DNA of 64,000 bases from Micromonospora purpureochromogenes (GCF_900091515.1 NZ_LT607410.1:620001-684000), one strand, 5' to 3'; counted from the stretch's first letter, positions 1-11,340 are shown. Translations and numbers: made by a program. The notes: generated from the sequence alone by a model not told the origin.

Positions 1-344
1 CAGGGCTGCGCCATCCGGACCAGCGCGTCGTAGATCGCCGAGTCGCCGTGCGGGTGGAACTGACCCATCACGTCACCGACGACCCGGGAGCACTTCACGT
101 AGCCGCGGTCCGGCCGGTAGCCGGAGTCGAACATGGCGTAAAGGATCTTGCGGTGGACCGGCTTGAGCCCGTCCCGGACGTCCGGCAGGGCCCGCCCGAC
201 GATGACGCTCATCGCGTAGTCGAGGTACGAGCGCTGCATCTCGACCTCGAGGCCGACCGGCTCGATCCGGTCGTGCGCCACGACGGCCGCGGTTGTCTCC
301 GGGATCTCCGGCTCGCTCGGGGTGGACTCGGGAGTATCGGTCAC
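1..344 (-). CDS. gyrA: DNA gyrase subunit A, N-terminal part (cut by window edge)
   Basis: GyrA cuts and rejoins the DNA gate segment in the GyrA2B2 gyrase. About 114 codons are visible, from a GTG start at 344 preceded by AAGGG. After an acidic N-terminus comes the family block [20 protein letters not shown], then [15 protein letters not shown] and [20 protein letters not shown]. The last is the quinolone-resistance region: the positions equivalent to E. coli Ser83 and Asp87 are Ser and Asp, the usual susceptible residues. The catalytic tyrosine (Tyr122 in E. coli) lies just beyond the left edge. The gene follows gyrB on the same strand across a 128-bp spacer holding two perfect DnaA boxes. 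The identity is certain; only completeness is limited. Confidence 0.97.
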   Translation of the reverse strand, partial: MTDTPESTPSEPEIPETTAAVVAHDRIEPVGLEVEMQRSYLDYAMSVIVGRALPDVRDGLKPVHRKILYAMFDSGYRPDRGYVKCSRVVGDVMGQFHPHGDSAIYDALVRMAQP

Positions 345-380
345 TGTTAACCCTTATCAGACTCAGAGTCGTTTTCGTGC

Positions 381-420
381 TGTGGATAACGGCTGTGGAA
401 ACCGGCCAAGCTGTGGATAA
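381..420. promoter_or_regulatory. Two perfect DnaA boxes in the gyrB-gyrA spacer
   Basis: TGTGGATAA (reverse of TTATCCACA) occurs at 381-389 and again at 412-420, 31 bp apart. Weaker copies TGTGGAAAC (394-402) and TGTGGACCG (424-432) sit between and beside them. They lie 37-76 bp upstream of the gyrA start, where bound DnaA could affect gyrA transcription or be titrated. Binding is inferred from the motif only. Confidence 0.7.
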
Positions 421-472
421 CTCTGTGGACCGGCGGGTCGGCCGGGAGCGCCGGCCGACCCACCCACCACCG

Positions 473-2419
<1,947 letters not shown>

Positions 2420-2941
2420 CCTCGGCCACTTTCTCGCGCCGGCCGCGCCAGGGCACGGAGGCGCGGGTTCGGCGGACAGGACGCGACGTCGGCGCACGGA
2501 CCGCCCCCGGGAACTCCAGGTCACGGATCGCGTACGCCGGTCGCCGCGGTTGCCCGCGGATCGCGATCGGCTCCACCCGCCGCGGTACTTTGACCAAGGG
2601 CCTCCAGGCCCGTGTCCGTCGCTCCGCGTCGGGTCTTCGTCTCGCTGTCAATCCTACTGTGCGCGGACGACAGAGACGCCACTCGGCACCCCCTGCGCGG
2701 CGTCTGAGACCTCCGTAGCGGCCCGAATCGCGCTGGCCGCGACTCCCCCTACACGCCAAGGGGGGATCGAGGGCGGGGCCGCCACGGAATCGGGCCGCGC
2801 CGACGGCCGGTCGGGGGTCGCGCGCAGAGCGGCCGTACCGTACCTTTGCGGCGCCAACGGTGCTCGTCTTGATCTTTACCATCCGTAACCGGGACGATCG
2901 ACCCGATCGATCCGACACGTGCTCACAAGGGGTGACGCCAG
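2420..2941. other. Intergenic region between divergent gyrB and the gene at 2942
   Basis: 522 bp that should hold the gyrB promoter and that of the divergent gene. On the minus strand a TAGGAT hexamer (2650-2655) could be a -10 element for gyrB, but no convincing -35 lies 17-18 bp upstream. No gene, repeat or RNA was recognised. Confidence 0.4.
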
Positions 2942-3496
2942 ATGGGGCTGGACAACGTCGCGGTGCACTGGCCGCGGACCGGCCGCTTCTACGATCCGGT
3001 CGCGCCGGCCGAGTTCGTCGACTTCGGGGAGATCGGGGACATCCCGCGGATCTCCGCACCGACTGCGGCGCTCGCCGAACACATCGCCAAGACGGGAACG
3101 GTCCGGGCGACCGCCTACACCGAACTGGTCGACCTGATCCTCGGCCTGGAAAATGTGCTTTACGCCACTGACGCCGCCGCCGAGGACGAGGACCCGGTGA
3201 TCGACCCGGACGGGTGCTCCTGGATCGCCGGCGGCGTGGAGAAGTTCGTCGCCCAGCACCGGCCGTTCGGCGAGCCGGTCACCTTCGAGTCGGTCAGCGA
3301 GGTGCTCCGCTCGCTGCTGGCCGACGGGCGGCTCGCCGAGCAGCAGCTGCGCTGGCTGGACACCCGACTCGACGCGTTGCGCGACGAGAACGGCAACCCG
3401 CCGCAGTGGGACTTCACCTGCGCCGAGCTGGGCGTGCTGGCCGCCTTCTACCGCCGCTGCGCCGACCGCGGCTTCGCCGTCTACGCCGACGCCTGA
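2942..3496 (+). CDS. Conserved-looking protein of unknown function
   Basis: A 184-residue acidic, soluble protein with no signal peptide or membrane segment. I do not recognise its family. It has G/C-rich third positions like its neighbours, an ATG start preceded by AAGGGGTGACG, and a hairpin terminator after the stop, all of which argue for a real gene. Visible features are an N-terminal segment with NVAVHWPRTGRFYDPV, acidic stretches (AAAEDEDPVIDPDG), and a C-terminal helical part with several aromatic residues (FTCAELGVLAAFYRRCADRG). It stands alone, divergent from gyrB and convergent with the MarR-type gene. No function is proposed. Confidence 0.75.
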   Translation: MGLDNVAVHWPRTGRFYDPVAPAEFVDFGEIGDIPRISAPTAALAEHIAKTGTVRATAYTELVDLILGLENVLYATDAAAEDEDPVIDPDGCSWIAGGVEKFVAQHRPFGEPVTFESVSEVLRSLLADGRLAEQQLRWLDTRLDALRDENGNPPQWDFTCAELGVLAAFYRRCADRGFAVYADA

Positions 3497-3501
3497 TCCC
3501 G

Positions 3502-3547
3502 CGCCGGCCCGACCCGCCCCGTCGACCTGACCGGGCGGGTCGCCGGC
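3502..3547. terminator. Bidirectional hairpin terminator
   Basis: GACCCGCCC (3511-3519) pairs with GGGCGGGTC (3533-3541), flanked by a second GCCGG/GCCGG pairing. It lies between two convergent genes and could serve both. Confidence 0.55.
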
Positions 3548-3551
3548 GTCG

Positions 3552-4034
3552 TCAGGTCGTCGGGCCCGGCGCGGCGGGGGTGCCGGTCGCGGCGCGGTTG
3601 GCCGCGCCGATCACCTCGGTCAGCATCGTGTGCAGGCGCCGCAGCTCCTCGATCGGCATTCCGAGCCGTTCCACGATCGTCGGCGGGATCTGCTCGGCGC
3701 GGCCGCGCAGGGCCTGACCGCTGGCGGTGAGCGTGACGGCGAGGCTCCGCTCGTCCGCGGCGTCCCGCTCGCGCCGCAGGTAGCCCGCCGCCTCAAGTCG
3801 CTTGAGCAGGGGCGACAGCGTGCCGGGATCGAGCTGGAGCAGGCGACTCAGCTCCCGGACCGACAGCGGCGCGTGCTGCCACAGCGCGAGCATGACCAGG
3901 TACTGCGGGTGGGTCAGCCCCATCGGCTCCAGCAGTGGCCGGTAGACGGCGACGACTCCGCGCGCGGCGACGGAGAGGGCGAAACAGACCTGCTGCTCCA
4001 GCGCCAGCGGATCCCCGTCCAACTGGTCACGCAC
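3552..4034 (-). CDS. MarR-family regulator of OhrR type
   Basis: A 160-residue winged-helix repressor. The N-terminal block LEQQVCFALSVAARGVVAVY matches OhrR, where the single cysteine (here Cys17) senses organic peroxides. The MarR core follows: GLTHPQYLVMLALW, the recognition-helix region LSRLLQLDPGTLSPLLKRLE, and the wing RRERDAADERSLAVTLT. ATG start with a CGAGGAGG ribosome site. No ohr peroxidase gene is adjacent; instead a small basic protein gene diverges from it, and a 26-bp perfect palindrome lies midway. Autorepression at that site is inferred. Assignment to MarR is firm; the OhrR-type sensing role is likely from the cysteine context. Confidence 0.88.
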   Translation of the reverse strand: MRDQLDGDPLALEQQVCFALSVAARGVVAVYRPLLEPMGLTHPQYLVMLALWQHAPLSVRELSRLLQLDPGTLSPLLKRLEAAGYLRRERDAADERSLAVTLTASGQALRGRAEQIPPTIVERLGMPIEELRRLHTMLTEVIGAANRAATGTPAAPGPTT

Positions 4035-4066
4035 CGATCGGCCTCCTCGTGGTCGTTGCTATCGTA

Positions 4067-4092
4067 CCAACGATTGGTGCACCAATCGTTGG
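4067..4092. promoter_or_regulatory. Perfect 26-bp palindromic operator between marR-type gene and small ORF
   Basis: Arms of 13 bases (CCAACGATTGGTG and its exact complement) are centred between 4079 and 4080, about 45 bp from both divergent start codons. Position and symmetry fit a dimeric MarR-family operator controlling both genes. The arm also contains a smaller inverted repeat, CCAACGATTGG. Confidence 0.75.
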
Positions 4093-4123
4093 GGCACAAA
4101 GCATCGAGGAGAGGTCGGGCGCG

Positions 4124-4354
4124 ATGAGCGAGGCGAAGCGGCAGCAGCGGGCTCCCGGCGAGGGCGGCAGGCTGTGGGCCTGGGCCTTCAAGTACCTGGC
4201 CGGCCCGGCCGAGGGGGTGCAGGGAGCCGTGCAGGGCGGTTCCACGCAGGCCCGCGAGGCGTGGAAGCGGGACCTGGAGAACCGTAAGCGGTGGAGCCGT
4301 GAGCAGCGGGAACGCAAGCGCGCCGAGCGCGAGGCCCGTCGCGCCGAGCGGTGA
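4124..4354 (+). CDS. Small highly basic protein of unknown function
   Basis: 76 residues from the ATG at 4124, preceded by GAGGAGAGG. The middle (LWAWAFKYLAGPAEGVQGAV) is mildly hydrophobic; the C-terminal half is a charged helix rich in Arg and Lys (KRWSREQRERKRAEREARRA) that could bind nucleic acid or the membrane surface. It shares a palindromic control region with the divergent OhrR-like gene, so it may be peroxide- or ligand-inducible. The function is unknown. The gene is supported by codon bias, ribosome site and a defined regulator context. Confidence 0.65.
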   Translation: MSEAKRQQRAPGEGGRLWAWAFKYLAGPAEGVQGAVQGGSTQAREAWKRDLENRKRWSREQRERKRAEREARRAER

Positions 4355-4361
4355 CCCGGGC

Positions 4362-5156
4362 TCAGCCGTAGGTGTCGCGCGGGCCGCGGCCCCGGACCCG
4401 CCGCGGGCCCTTCGACCAGGACGGCGCCGCCGGGCCGTGGATGTGCAGCTTGCGCACCACGTTGTGGCCCACCTCGCCGGCGATCCGCTTGAGCAGCGAG
4501 CCGGCGAGCAGCCGCAGCTGGGTGGCCCAGGCCGTCGAGCGCGCCTCCACGGTCAGCTCGCCGTCCTCCAGCTTGACCGGGCGGCTGTGCTGGGCGATCT
4601 CCGGCCCGACGACCTTCTCCCAGGCGCCGAAGACGGTCGCCTCCGCGGCCGGCTGCTGCCAGCCGCGCGCCTTCATCAGCCGTTCCAGCACCACGCCGAG
4701 CGGCTGCGGGTCGCGCGGGTCCGGGCCCGGCCCGGAGTAGCCACGCAGCCGCCGCTCGCCGCCGTCGCCGGAGACCGCGCTCTTCCGCCGGGTCTTCGCC
4801 GCCTCCGCCCGGCGGGCCTTCGCCGCGTCCAGCACCGCCCGCGCCAGCTCCGGCCCGGCCGCGCCCGCTGCGGCGTCCGCACCGGCACCGGCCGGTTTCG
4901 CCCCATCAGCGTTCCCGGCACCCTGCCCACCGGTCGCGCCGGCCGGTCGCGCCGGCCCGCCGGTTCCGGCGCCACGACCACCAGGCGCGGCGTCCGCGCC
5001 GGCACCGGCCGCGTGGGCGGCGGCACCGCCCGCGTCGGTTCCAGCCCCCCGAGGGGTACGCGCACCGCGCTGGCCGCCCGAGGCAGTGCGGCTCGGTCCG
5101 CCGGTCCGGCGGGTCGGCCCACCGCCCTCGGCGGCGTGCTCCGGCTCAGTCGACAC
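4362..5156 (-). CDS. dciA: DciA (DUF721) replicative helicase loader
   Basis: DciA delivers or activates DnaB helicase in bacteria that lack DnaC/DnaI. The C-terminal third holds the DUF721 domain: [15 protein letters not shown], then [20 protein letters not shown], and the strand-rich region with [17 protein letters not shown] and [10 protein letters not shown]. Residues about 1-150 are low-complexity Gly/Ala/Pro/Thr, presumably disordered. The GTG at 5156 overlaps the 3' end of recF by 11 bp, showing translational coupling; the open frame continues upstream inside recF without meaning. It lies next to recF as in Mycobacterium (Rv0004). Total length 264 residues, long because of the N-terminal tail. 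Confidence 0.88.
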   Translation of the reverse strand: MSTEPEHAAEGGGPTRRTGGPSRTASGGQRGARTPRGAGTDAGGAAAHAAGAGADAAPGGRGAGTGGPARPAGATGGQGAGNADGAKPAGAGADAAAGAAGPELARAVLDAAKARRAEAAKTRRKSAVSGDGGERRLRGYSGPGPDPRDPQPLGVVLERLMKARGWQQPAAEATVFGAWEKVVGPEIAQHSRPVKLEDGELTVEARSTAWATQLRLLAGSLLKRIAGEVGHNVVRKLHIHGPAAPSWSKGPRRVRGRGPRDTYG

Positions 5157-6279
5157 GTCGCACCGTCCCCTCGCCCACCGTGTACCGGGTGCCGCGCAGC
5201 GCCGCGGGCACGTCGTCGTCGACCGCACAGGTCACCAGGAGCTGACCGGCCCCGCCGACCAGCTCCGCCAGCCGCTCCCGGCGGCCCGCGTCCAGCTCGG
5301 CGAAGACGTCGTCCAGCACCAGCACCGGCTCGATGCCGTCGGCGCGCAGCAGGTCGTAACCGGCCAGCCGCAGGGCCAGCGCGTACGACCAGGACTCGCC
5401 GTGGCTGGCGTACCCCTTGGCGGGCAGCGGGCCGAGGGTGAGGCTGAGCTCGTCACGGTGCGGGCCGACCAGCGTCGTACCGCGGTCGATCTCGTTCGAC
5501 CGGGCCTCGGCCAGCGCGGCGGTCAGCGCCTCGGCCAGCACCGCCCGGTCGGTGGTCGGCTCGGCCAGGTCCAGCGACGGCCGGTACGCGATCCCCGCCG
5601 CGCCCCGGCCCGCCGCCACCGCGTCGTACGCCTTCGTCACGTGCGGGGCCAGCGCGGCGACCAGTTCCAGCCGGCCGGCCAGCAGCTCGGCGCCGTGCCG
5701 GGCCAGGTGGGTGTCCCAGACCGCCAGGGTGGACAGGTCCCCGCCCCGCGTCCCACCCGTCTTGCGGGCCAGGTACGCGGTGCGCAGCAGGGCGTTGCGC
5801 TGCTTGACCACCCGCTCGTAGTCGGCCCGCACCCCGGCGTACCGGGGCTGCCGGAGCACCAGCAGGTCGTCCAGGTAGCGACGGCGCTCGGCCGGGTCGC
5901 CCCGGACGAGTTCCAGGTCTTCCGGGGCGAAGAGCACCAGCCGCAGCGCGCCGATCACGTCCCGGGCCCGTCGGGCCGGTGAGCGGCCCAGCCGGGCCCG
6001 GTTGGCCTTGCCGGGGACGATCTCCAGCTCGACCAGGAGTTCCCGCCCCTCGTGCACCACCGCGCAGCGGATCACCGCCGAGGCGGCGCCCATCCGGACC
6101 AGGGGGGCGTCCGTGGCGACCCGGTGCGAGTCCAGGGTCGCCACGTAGCCCAGCGCCTCGACCAGGTTGGTCTTCCCGACGCCGTTGGCGCCGATCAGGA
6201 CGTTCGGCCCCGGCTCCAGGTCGACGCCGACCCGCTCGTACGAGCGGAAGTCGACCAGTTCGAGCCGGCGGACGTACAC
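5146..6279 (-). CDS. recF: RecF DNA replication and repair ATPase
   Basis: RecF is an SMC-like ABC ATPase acting with RecO and RecR to load RecA at single-strand gaps. The 377-residue protein has the N-terminal [12 protein letters not shown], Walker [17 protein letters not shown], and a C-terminal signature region ending with Walker B and D-loop [17 protein letters not shown]. Length is normal. The start at 6279 gives [15 protein letters not shown], the expected N-terminus. It is followed by overlapping dciA and preceded by the dehydrogenase gene after 16 bp, which contain a near-perfect DnaA box. Confidence 0.97.
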   Translation of the reverse strand: MYVRRLELVDFRSYERVGVDLEPGPNVLIGANGVGKTNLVEALGYVATLDSHRVATDAPLVRMGAASAVIRCAVVHEGRELLVELEIVPGKANRARLGRSPARRARDVIGALRLVLFAPEDLELVRGDPAERRRYLDDLLVLRQPRYAGVRADYERVVKQRNALLRTAYLARKTGGTRGGDLSTLAVWDTHLARHGAELLAGRLELVAALAPHVTKAYDAVAAGRGAAGIAYRPSLDLAEPTTDRAVLAEALTAALAEARSNEIDRGTTLVGPHRDELSLTLGPLPAKGYASHGESWSYALALRLAGYDLLRADGIEPVLVLDDVFAELDAGRRERLAELVGGAGQLLVTCAVDDDVPAALRGTRYTVGEGTVRRVD

Positions 6280-6283
6280 AGGC

Positions 6284-6292
6284 TGTGGATAC
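6284..6292. promoter_or_regulatory. Near-consensus DnaA box before recF
   Basis: TGTGGATAC differs from TGTGGATAA at one position and fills the 16-bp gap between the dehydrogenase gene and recF. It is a single site and may be chance or a minor DnaA target. Confidence 0.4.
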
Positions 6293-6295
6293 CGG

Positions 6296-7168
6296 TCAGC
6301 TCTTGTGGACGGCGTGCCCGCCGAACTGCTGGCGCAGCGCGGCGACCGCCTTCATCGCGGGCGAGTCGTCCTGGCGGGAGGCGAACCGGGCGAAGAGCGA
6401 GGCGGTGATGACGTTCAGCGGCACGGCGAGCCGGACCGCCTCGTCGACCGTCCAGCGGCCCTCGCCGGTGTCCTCGGTGTAGCCGCTCAGCTCGGCCAGC
6501 TCCGGGTCCTCGTCGAGGGCCCGGTCGAGCAGGTCGAGCAGCCAGGAGCGGACCACGGTCCCCTCGCGCCAGGACTTGAAGACGCCCGGCACGTTGGTCA
6601 CCAGCTCCGAGGCGGCCAGCAGCTCGTAGCCCTCGGCGTAGGCGTGCATCAGGCCGTACTCGATGCCGTTGTGCACCATCTTGGCGTAGTGGCCGGCGCC
6701 GACCGGGCCGGCGTGCACGAAGCCGTACTCGCCCTCCGGCTTGAGCCCTTCGAAGATCGGCATCAGCCGCTCGACGTGCTCCTGGGCGCCGCCGACCATC
6801 AGGGCGTACCCGTTCTGCCGGCCCCAGACGCCGCCGGAGACGCCGACGTCCAGGTAGCCGATGCCCTGCTCGGCGAGGCGCTCGGCGCGGGGGCCGTCGT
6901 CGCTGAAGCGCGAGTTGCCGCCGTCGATGATGATGTCGCCCTCGCCCAGCACGCCGGCGAGCTCGTCGATGGTCGCGTCGGTGACGCCGGCCGGGACCAT
7001 CACCCAGACCGCGCGCGGCGACTCCAGCTTCTCGGCCAGCGCCGCCAGGCTCGGGACGTCGCTCAGCTCCGCGTTGTGGTCGAAGCCGACCACCTCGTGC
7101 CCGGCGGCGCGCAACCGTTCACGCATGTTGCCGCCCATCCGGCCGAGTCCTACCAGGCCGAGCTGCAT
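6296..7168 (-). CDS. gnd: 6-phosphogluconate dehydrogenase (short, decarboxylating type)
   Basis: This protein probably oxidises and decarboxylates 6-phosphogluconate to ribulose 5-phosphate with NAD(P). The N-terminal Rossmann motif is [12 protein letters not shown]; the family substrate-binding block is [20 protein letters not shown], and the catalytic region [18 protein letters not shown] carries the lysine and the asparagine of the beta-hydroxyacid dehydrogenase family. At 290 residues it belongs to the short GndA/YqeC-like subfamily rather than the 470-residue enzyme. It sits between dnaN and recF, a placement also seen in other actinomycetes. A related hydroxyacid dehydrogenase activity cannot be excluded from sequence alone. 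Confidence 0.9.
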   Translation of the reverse strand: MQLGLVGLGRMGGNMRERLRAAGHEVVGFDHNAELSDVPSLAALAEKLESPRAVWVMVPAGVTDATIDELAGVLGEGDIIIDGGNSRFSDDGPRAERLAEQGIGYLDVGVSGGVWGRQNGYALMVGGAQEHVERLMPIFEGLKPEGEYGFVHAGPVGAGHYAKMVHNGIEYGLMHAYAEGYELLAASELVTNVPGVFKSWREGTVVRSWLLDLLDRALDEDPELAELSGYTEDTGEGRWTVDEAVRLAVPLNVITASLFARFASRQDDSPAMKAVAALRQQFGGHAVHKS

Positions 7169-7209
7169 CTGCTCCTACCTCCGTGCGTCTGGGTCTGCTG
7201 GGGCTGCGA

Positions 7210-8343
7210 TCAGCGGGACACGCGGATCGGCATGATGAGGTACCGGTACCCCGGGATGACCTCGCCATCCTCCCCGGCGGGGGAAATCACCGCCGGCTTG
7301 AAGGCGTCGACGAACGCGAGCTGCGCGAACTGGGCGCCCAGGTTGGCCAGACCGTCGATCAGGTACTGCGGGTTGAAGCCGATGGTCAGCGGCTCGCCGG
7401 TGAAGGTGGCCTCCATCGCCTCGCTGGCCCGCGCCTCCTCGGTGCCGCCCGCCTCGACCACCAGGCCGTCGGAGGAGAAGCTCAGCAGCACCGGGGTGGT
7501 CCGCTCGGCCACCAGGGCGACCCGCTTGACCACCTCGATCAGCGTGCTGACCGGCACCCGCGCCTCGGCGTTGTGGGTGGCCGGGAAGAGCGAGCGCACC
7601 GGCGGGTAGTTCGCCCCGTCGAGCAGCCGGCTGGTGGTACGCCGGGTGCCGCCGGAGAAGCCGATCATGCCCTCGCCGGCCGCGCCCTGGGAGAGCGCCA
7701 TGTTGACCTGGCCGCCGAGCGGGCCGAGGGCCTTGGCCGTGTCGTGCAGGGTGCGTGCCGGCACCAGCGCGTTGATGCTGATCTCCGGGTCGTCCGGGTT
7801 CCACTCCATCTCGCGCAGCGCCAGGCGGTAGCGGTCGGTGGCGAGCATCGCCAGCGTGCCGCCGGAGAGCTCCAGCCGGACGCCGGTCATCATCGGCAGC
7901 GTCTCGTCCCGGCCGGCGGCCACCGCCACCTGGGCGACGGCGGCGGCGAAGGCGGCCGCGTCGACGGTGCCGGCGCTCTCGGGCATCTCGGGCAGCGCCG
8001 GGTAGTCCTCCACCGGCATGGTCGGCAGGGTGAACCGGGCGCTGCCGCAGACCAGTTCCAGGTGGGCGCCGACCGCGGCGATGTCCACCGGCTTGGCCGG
8101 CAGCGCCTTGGTGATCTCGGCGAGCAGGCGGCCGGAGACCAGGGCGGCACCGTCGGCGTCCCCCTGCACCTCGACGGTCACCTGGCTGGAGACCTCGTAG
8201 TCGAAGCCGGAGACCTGCAGGTTGCCGTCGGTGACCCGGAGCATCACCCCGGCGAGCACCGGTACGGACGGCCGGTTGGGCAGGCTCTTCGCGGTCCACG
8301 CCACCGCTTCGGCGAGCGCGTCGCGCTCTACTCGGAACTTCAT
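7210..8343 (-). CDS. dnaN: DNA polymerase III beta sliding clamp
   Basis: DnaN forms the ring that tethers DNA polymerase to its template. 377 residues in three clamp-fold repeats, beginning MKFRVERDALAEAVAWTAKS and containing NRPSVPVLAGVML, FTLPTMPVEDYPALPEMPES, the middle-domain ATDRYRLALREMEW and the C-terminal GYRYLIMPIRVSR. The ATG at 8343 has a GGAGG ribosome site; the frame runs further upstream into oriC but that part is noncoding origin DNA. Transcription reads away from oriC toward recF. Confidence 0.97.
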   Translation of the reverse strand: MKFRVERDALAEAVAWTAKSLPNRPSVPVLAGVMLRVTDGNLQVSGFDYEVSSQVTVEVQGDADGAALVSGRLLAEITKALPAKPVDIAAVGAHLELVCGSARFTLPTMPVEDYPALPEMPESAGTVDAAAFAAAVAQVAVAAGRDETLPMMTGVRLELSGGTLAMLATDRYRLALREMEWNPDDPEISINALVPARTLHDTAKALGPLGGQVNMALSQGAAGEGMIGFSGGTRRTTSRLLDGANYPPVRSLFPATHNAEARVPVSTLIEVVKRVALVAERTTPVLLSFSSDGLVVEAGGTEEARASEAMEATFTGEPLTIGFNPQYLIDGLANLGAQFAQLAFVDAFKPAVISPAGEDGEVIPGYRYLIMPIRVSR

Positions 8344-9129
8344 CAATGCCTCCGCGTCGACGTCAGCGACAACTCTCTCATGCCGACCGCTGCCCACCGT
8401 CCCGCCCGACCGTGCGGGTACCCATCGCACCTTAGGGCGCGTGGGCATCGGCTGTGCGCCCGACCCCGTTGATCCAGATGCCGGAGCGACCGCCGACGGC
8501 AGCGGCCGAACCGATCCACAGGAAGTCCAACGGTGATGATTGGTTTTTGATTCTTTTAGAAGAGATAACTCATCGTCTTCATCGCACCTGTGCAAACTGT
8601 GGAGAACCCGCGTCCGCCCAGGTCAGACAGGTTATCCACCGGTGGTTTGGCTGTGGAGAACCGGGGGGTAAACCGGTGTGGCGGTCCACAGGCCGGCCGA
8701 ACCCCCAGGTTGTCCACGGTTGTCCACCGCTTGTCCACGGGTAATCCACCGGGTTTCTCCCCAGTGCTGTGGACACCGGCGAGGGCCCCCGGAGCCGTCA
8801 TCCCCAGAACCTTCAACAGGCCGCCCACAGGTCGACCGTCGTCGGTGGACAACCGGACCGTCGTCCCCAGGCGTCCACAGCTTCGTCCCCAGGGTTTGTC
8901 CACAGTCTGTGGGTAACCGACTCGAAACGCTACGTGGTTTTCCACCGCCTGTGGAACAGGGGGTGTGGACAACCGGGGCGTGCTGTGGACGAACACGACA
9001 CCGATCCTGGCCCCTCGACCCGGTTCAGGGTCAACCGTCGGCTCCCCCAGGCACGAAAAAGCGCCCGACCGAACTGGCCGGGCGCGTCTCCGCGCTCGTT
9101 CACCGGCGGGCGCCGGCGTGGCGTACGCC
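8344..9129. other. oriC: Chromosomal replication origin oriC
   Basis: The dnaA-dnaN spacer. At 8534-8583 an AT-rich stretch, highly unusual in this sequence, is the likely unwinding element. To its right, 8598-8992 carries about 17 DnaA-box-like 9-mers in both orientations. Two match the actinobacterial TTGTCCACA exactly (8896-8904, and inverted at 8964-8972). Close copies include 8632 TTATCCACC, 8710 and 8731 TTGTCCACG, 8720 TTGTCCACC, 8598 and 8652 TGTGGAGAA, 8768 TGTGGACAC, 8844 GGTGGACAA, 8908 TGTGGGTAA, 8938 TTTTCCACC, 8950 TGTGGAACA and 8984 TGTGGACGA. Location, density and AT-rich element make the call firm. Confidence 0.95.
8534..8583. promoter_or_regulatory. AT-rich DNA unwinding element of oriC
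   Basis: About 50 bp rich in A and T (with GATTGGTTTTTGATTC and TTTTAGAAGAGATAAC) immediately before the first DnaA box. It is the most AT-rich run near the origin and lies on the dnaN side. Confidence 0.7.
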
Positions 9130-10920
9130 TCAAGTGTTCTGCTTTATCCGGTTGGTCAGCTCGGCGATCTGGTTGTAGAGCGAGCGGCGCTCCGCCATCT
9201 GCTGGCGGATCTTCCGGTCGGCGTGCATCACCGTGGTGTGGTCCCGGCCACCGAACGCCTGCCCGATCCGGGGCAACGACAACTCGGTCAGCTCGCGGCA
9301 CAGGTACATGGCCACCTGGCGGGCGTTGACCAGCACCCGCGAGCGGGACTGGCCGCGCAGGTCCTCCAGGCTCACCCCGAAGTAGTCGGCGGTGGAAGCC
9401 ATGATCTGGTCGGCGTTGATCTCGGGGCCGGAGCCGTCCGGGATGAAGTCTCGCAGCACCTCCTCGGCCAACGACAGCTCGACCGTCGAACGGGTGAGGC
9501 TGGCGAACGCGGTCACCCGGATCAGCGCCCCTTCCAGCTCCCGGATCGAGTTGGACACCCGGGAGGCGATGAACTCCAGCACGTCCGGCGGGGCGTACAT
9601 CCGCTCCTGGGCCGCCTTCTTCTGCAGGATCGCGATCCGGGTCTCCAGGTCGGGCGGCTGGATGTCGGCCAGCAGGCCCCACTCGAACCGGGTCCGCATC
9701 CGGTCCTCCAGGGTCGCCAGCTGGCGCGGGGAGCGGTCAGACGTGATCACGATCTGCTTGTTCGCGTTGTGCAGGGTGTTGAAGGTGTGGAAGAACTCCT
9801 CCTGGGTGCGCTCGCGGTTCTCCAGGAACTGGATGTCGTCGATCAGGAGGATGTCGACGTCCCGGTAGCGCCGCTGGAACGCACTGGTCTTGTCGTCCCG
9901 GAGCGAGTTGATGAAGTCGTTGGTGAACTCCTCGGTGGAGACGTAGCGGACCGATCGGGCGTTGCCGAGGGTGGTGGCGTAATGCCCGATCGCGTGCAGC
10001 AGGTGGGTCTTGCCGAGCCCGGAGTGACCGTAGATGAACAACGGGTTGTACGCCTTCGCCGGCGACTCGGCCACCGCGACGCTCGCCGCGTGGGCGAACC
10101 GGTTCGACGAGCCGATGACGAACGTCTCGAACATGTACTTCGGGTTGAGCCGGTTGCCGCCGCTCTCCGCGCCCCCGGGGCGACGGTCGTCCCGCCCGCC
10201 GGGTCGGTGGTCGGCGGCGGACCGGCCGGGGCCGCTGTCCGTACCCCCGTCGCGCGGCAGGCCGCGCGGACCGTGCTGGTCGCGCGGCGGCCTGGCCTCG
10301 CCCCGGTACGCGGGCTCGAAGCCGCGGCCGTCGACCCCCGGCCCGTCGGGAAGGGCGCGCTCCTCGAAGCCGCGCCGGTCCGGGCCGGGACCGGCGCCCC
10401 GCAGCGGCTCGGCGAACGCGGCGCCGAAGAGGGTGTCCTGGCCGCCGTCCCGGCTGGCCGGGATGCGGCCAGGGCGGTGGCCGTCGGTTGCCGGCGGCGC
10501 GACCGACGGCTCCGGCTCGGCGGGCAGCTGCGGGTAGCCCGGCGCCAGGTCCGCGAAGGCGGGCGGTTCCGCCGCGAAGTCGTCCGCGGGCACGTCGAGG
10601 CCGAGCTGCGCCGGCTCCGGGCCGCTGCGGTAGACGGTGCCGGCGGATCGGGCGGTGTCCTCGGCGACCCGGACGGTGACCGCGACCTGGATCGGCCGGC
10701 CCAGCCGGCGGGTGAGCGCCTCGGTGATGGCCGGGCGGAGCCGGGACTCGATCACGTCCCGGGTGAACGCGTCCGGGACGGAGAGCAGCGCGGTGTCCTC
10801 GACGATCGCCCGCAGCCGGGTCAGCCGCAGGTACGCGCGTTGCTGCGCGGAGATGATCTCGTCGGCGAGTTCGTCCGTCGCCGCGGTCCACACCGCGGCA
10901 AGGTCGGTCGTACCGGCCAC
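9130..10920 (-). CDS. dnaA: Chromosomal replication initiator DnaA
   Basis: DnaA binds oriC boxes, oligomerises with ATP and opens the origin. 596 residues. Domain I is about residues 1-90 ([20 protein letters not shown]). Domain II, about 95-245, is long and rich in Pro, Gly, Asp and Arg, as usual in actinomycetes. The AAA+ domain III begins [20 protein letters not shown] with Walker [19 protein letters not shown] and Walker [12 protein letters not shown]. Domain IV has the box-binding [15 protein letters not shown]. The GTG at 10920 follows GAGGGGGTGG, and the protein then starts [11 protein letters not shown] perfect DnaA box about 130 bp upstream suggests autoregulation. Confidence 0.97.
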   Translation of the reverse strand: MAGTTDLAAVWTAATDELADEIISAQQRAYLRLTRLRAIVEDTALLSVPDAFTRDVIESRLRPAITEALTRRLGRPIQVAVTVRVAEDTARSAGTVYRSGPEPAQLGLDVPADDFAAEPPAFADLAPGYPQLPAEPEPSVAPPATDGHRPGRIPASRDGGQDTLFGAAFAEPLRGAGPGPDRRGFEERALPDGPGVDGRGFEPAYRGEARPPRDQHGPRGLPRDGGTDSGPGRSAADHRPGGRDDRRPGGAESGGNRLNPKYMFETFVIGSSNRFAHAASVAVAESPAKAYNPLFIYGHSGLGKTHLLHAIGHYATTLGNARSVRYVSTEEFTNDFINSLRDDKTSAFQRRYRDVDILLIDDIQFLENRERTQEEFFHTFNTLHNANKQIVITSDRSPRQLATLEDRMRTRFEWGLLADIQPPDLETRIAILQKKAAQERMYAPPDVLEFIASRVSNSIRELEGALIRVTAFASLTRSTVELSLAEEVLRDFIPDGSGPEINADQIMASTADYFGVSLEDLRGQSRSRVLVNARQVAMYLCRELTELSLPRIGQAFGGRDHTTVMHADRKIRQQMAERRSLYNQIAELTNRIKQNT

Positions 10921-11038
10921 CGTCGTGCCACCCCCTCGCCTCTGCTCCCGGTCGCCGCTGTCGTCCAGTCGGCCGTTCCGGGCCCGCCACCGCGTTCGAG
11001 CGGGTGGTACCTCACCCCACCGGGCGGCTGACCGACCG

Positions 11039-11058
11039 GCATCCACAAGTTATCCACA
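11039..11058. promoter_or_regulatory. DnaA boxes upstream of dnaA
   Basis: TTATCCACA at 11050-11058 is a perfect box, next to GCATCCACA at 11039-11047. They lie 119-138 bp upstream of the dnaA start, where DnaA autoregulation is known in many bacteria. Confidence 0.7.
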
Positions 11059-11340
11059 GCCTGTGTGTACCGACCGATTGTGCCGCCCGCCGTGCGCGGG
11101 TCGGACCTGCCCCCCTGGTCGGGCGGGACGTTGCGCGGGTTCACCGTGCCGAACGATTCACTGCCGTGTCCGGTCTTGCCTGCCAGCGACAACCCGGACC
11201 CCCGACGCTGACCGCAATCGGGCACGGTAACAGCGACGGCCGGGCACCATCAACCGCCGACGCTCCGACCGCTTGGCGGTATCAGTGAAAACCGCCGGTT
11301 CGGTCGGACGACCGCCCTGCTCGTGCCTCTGATGACCTGT

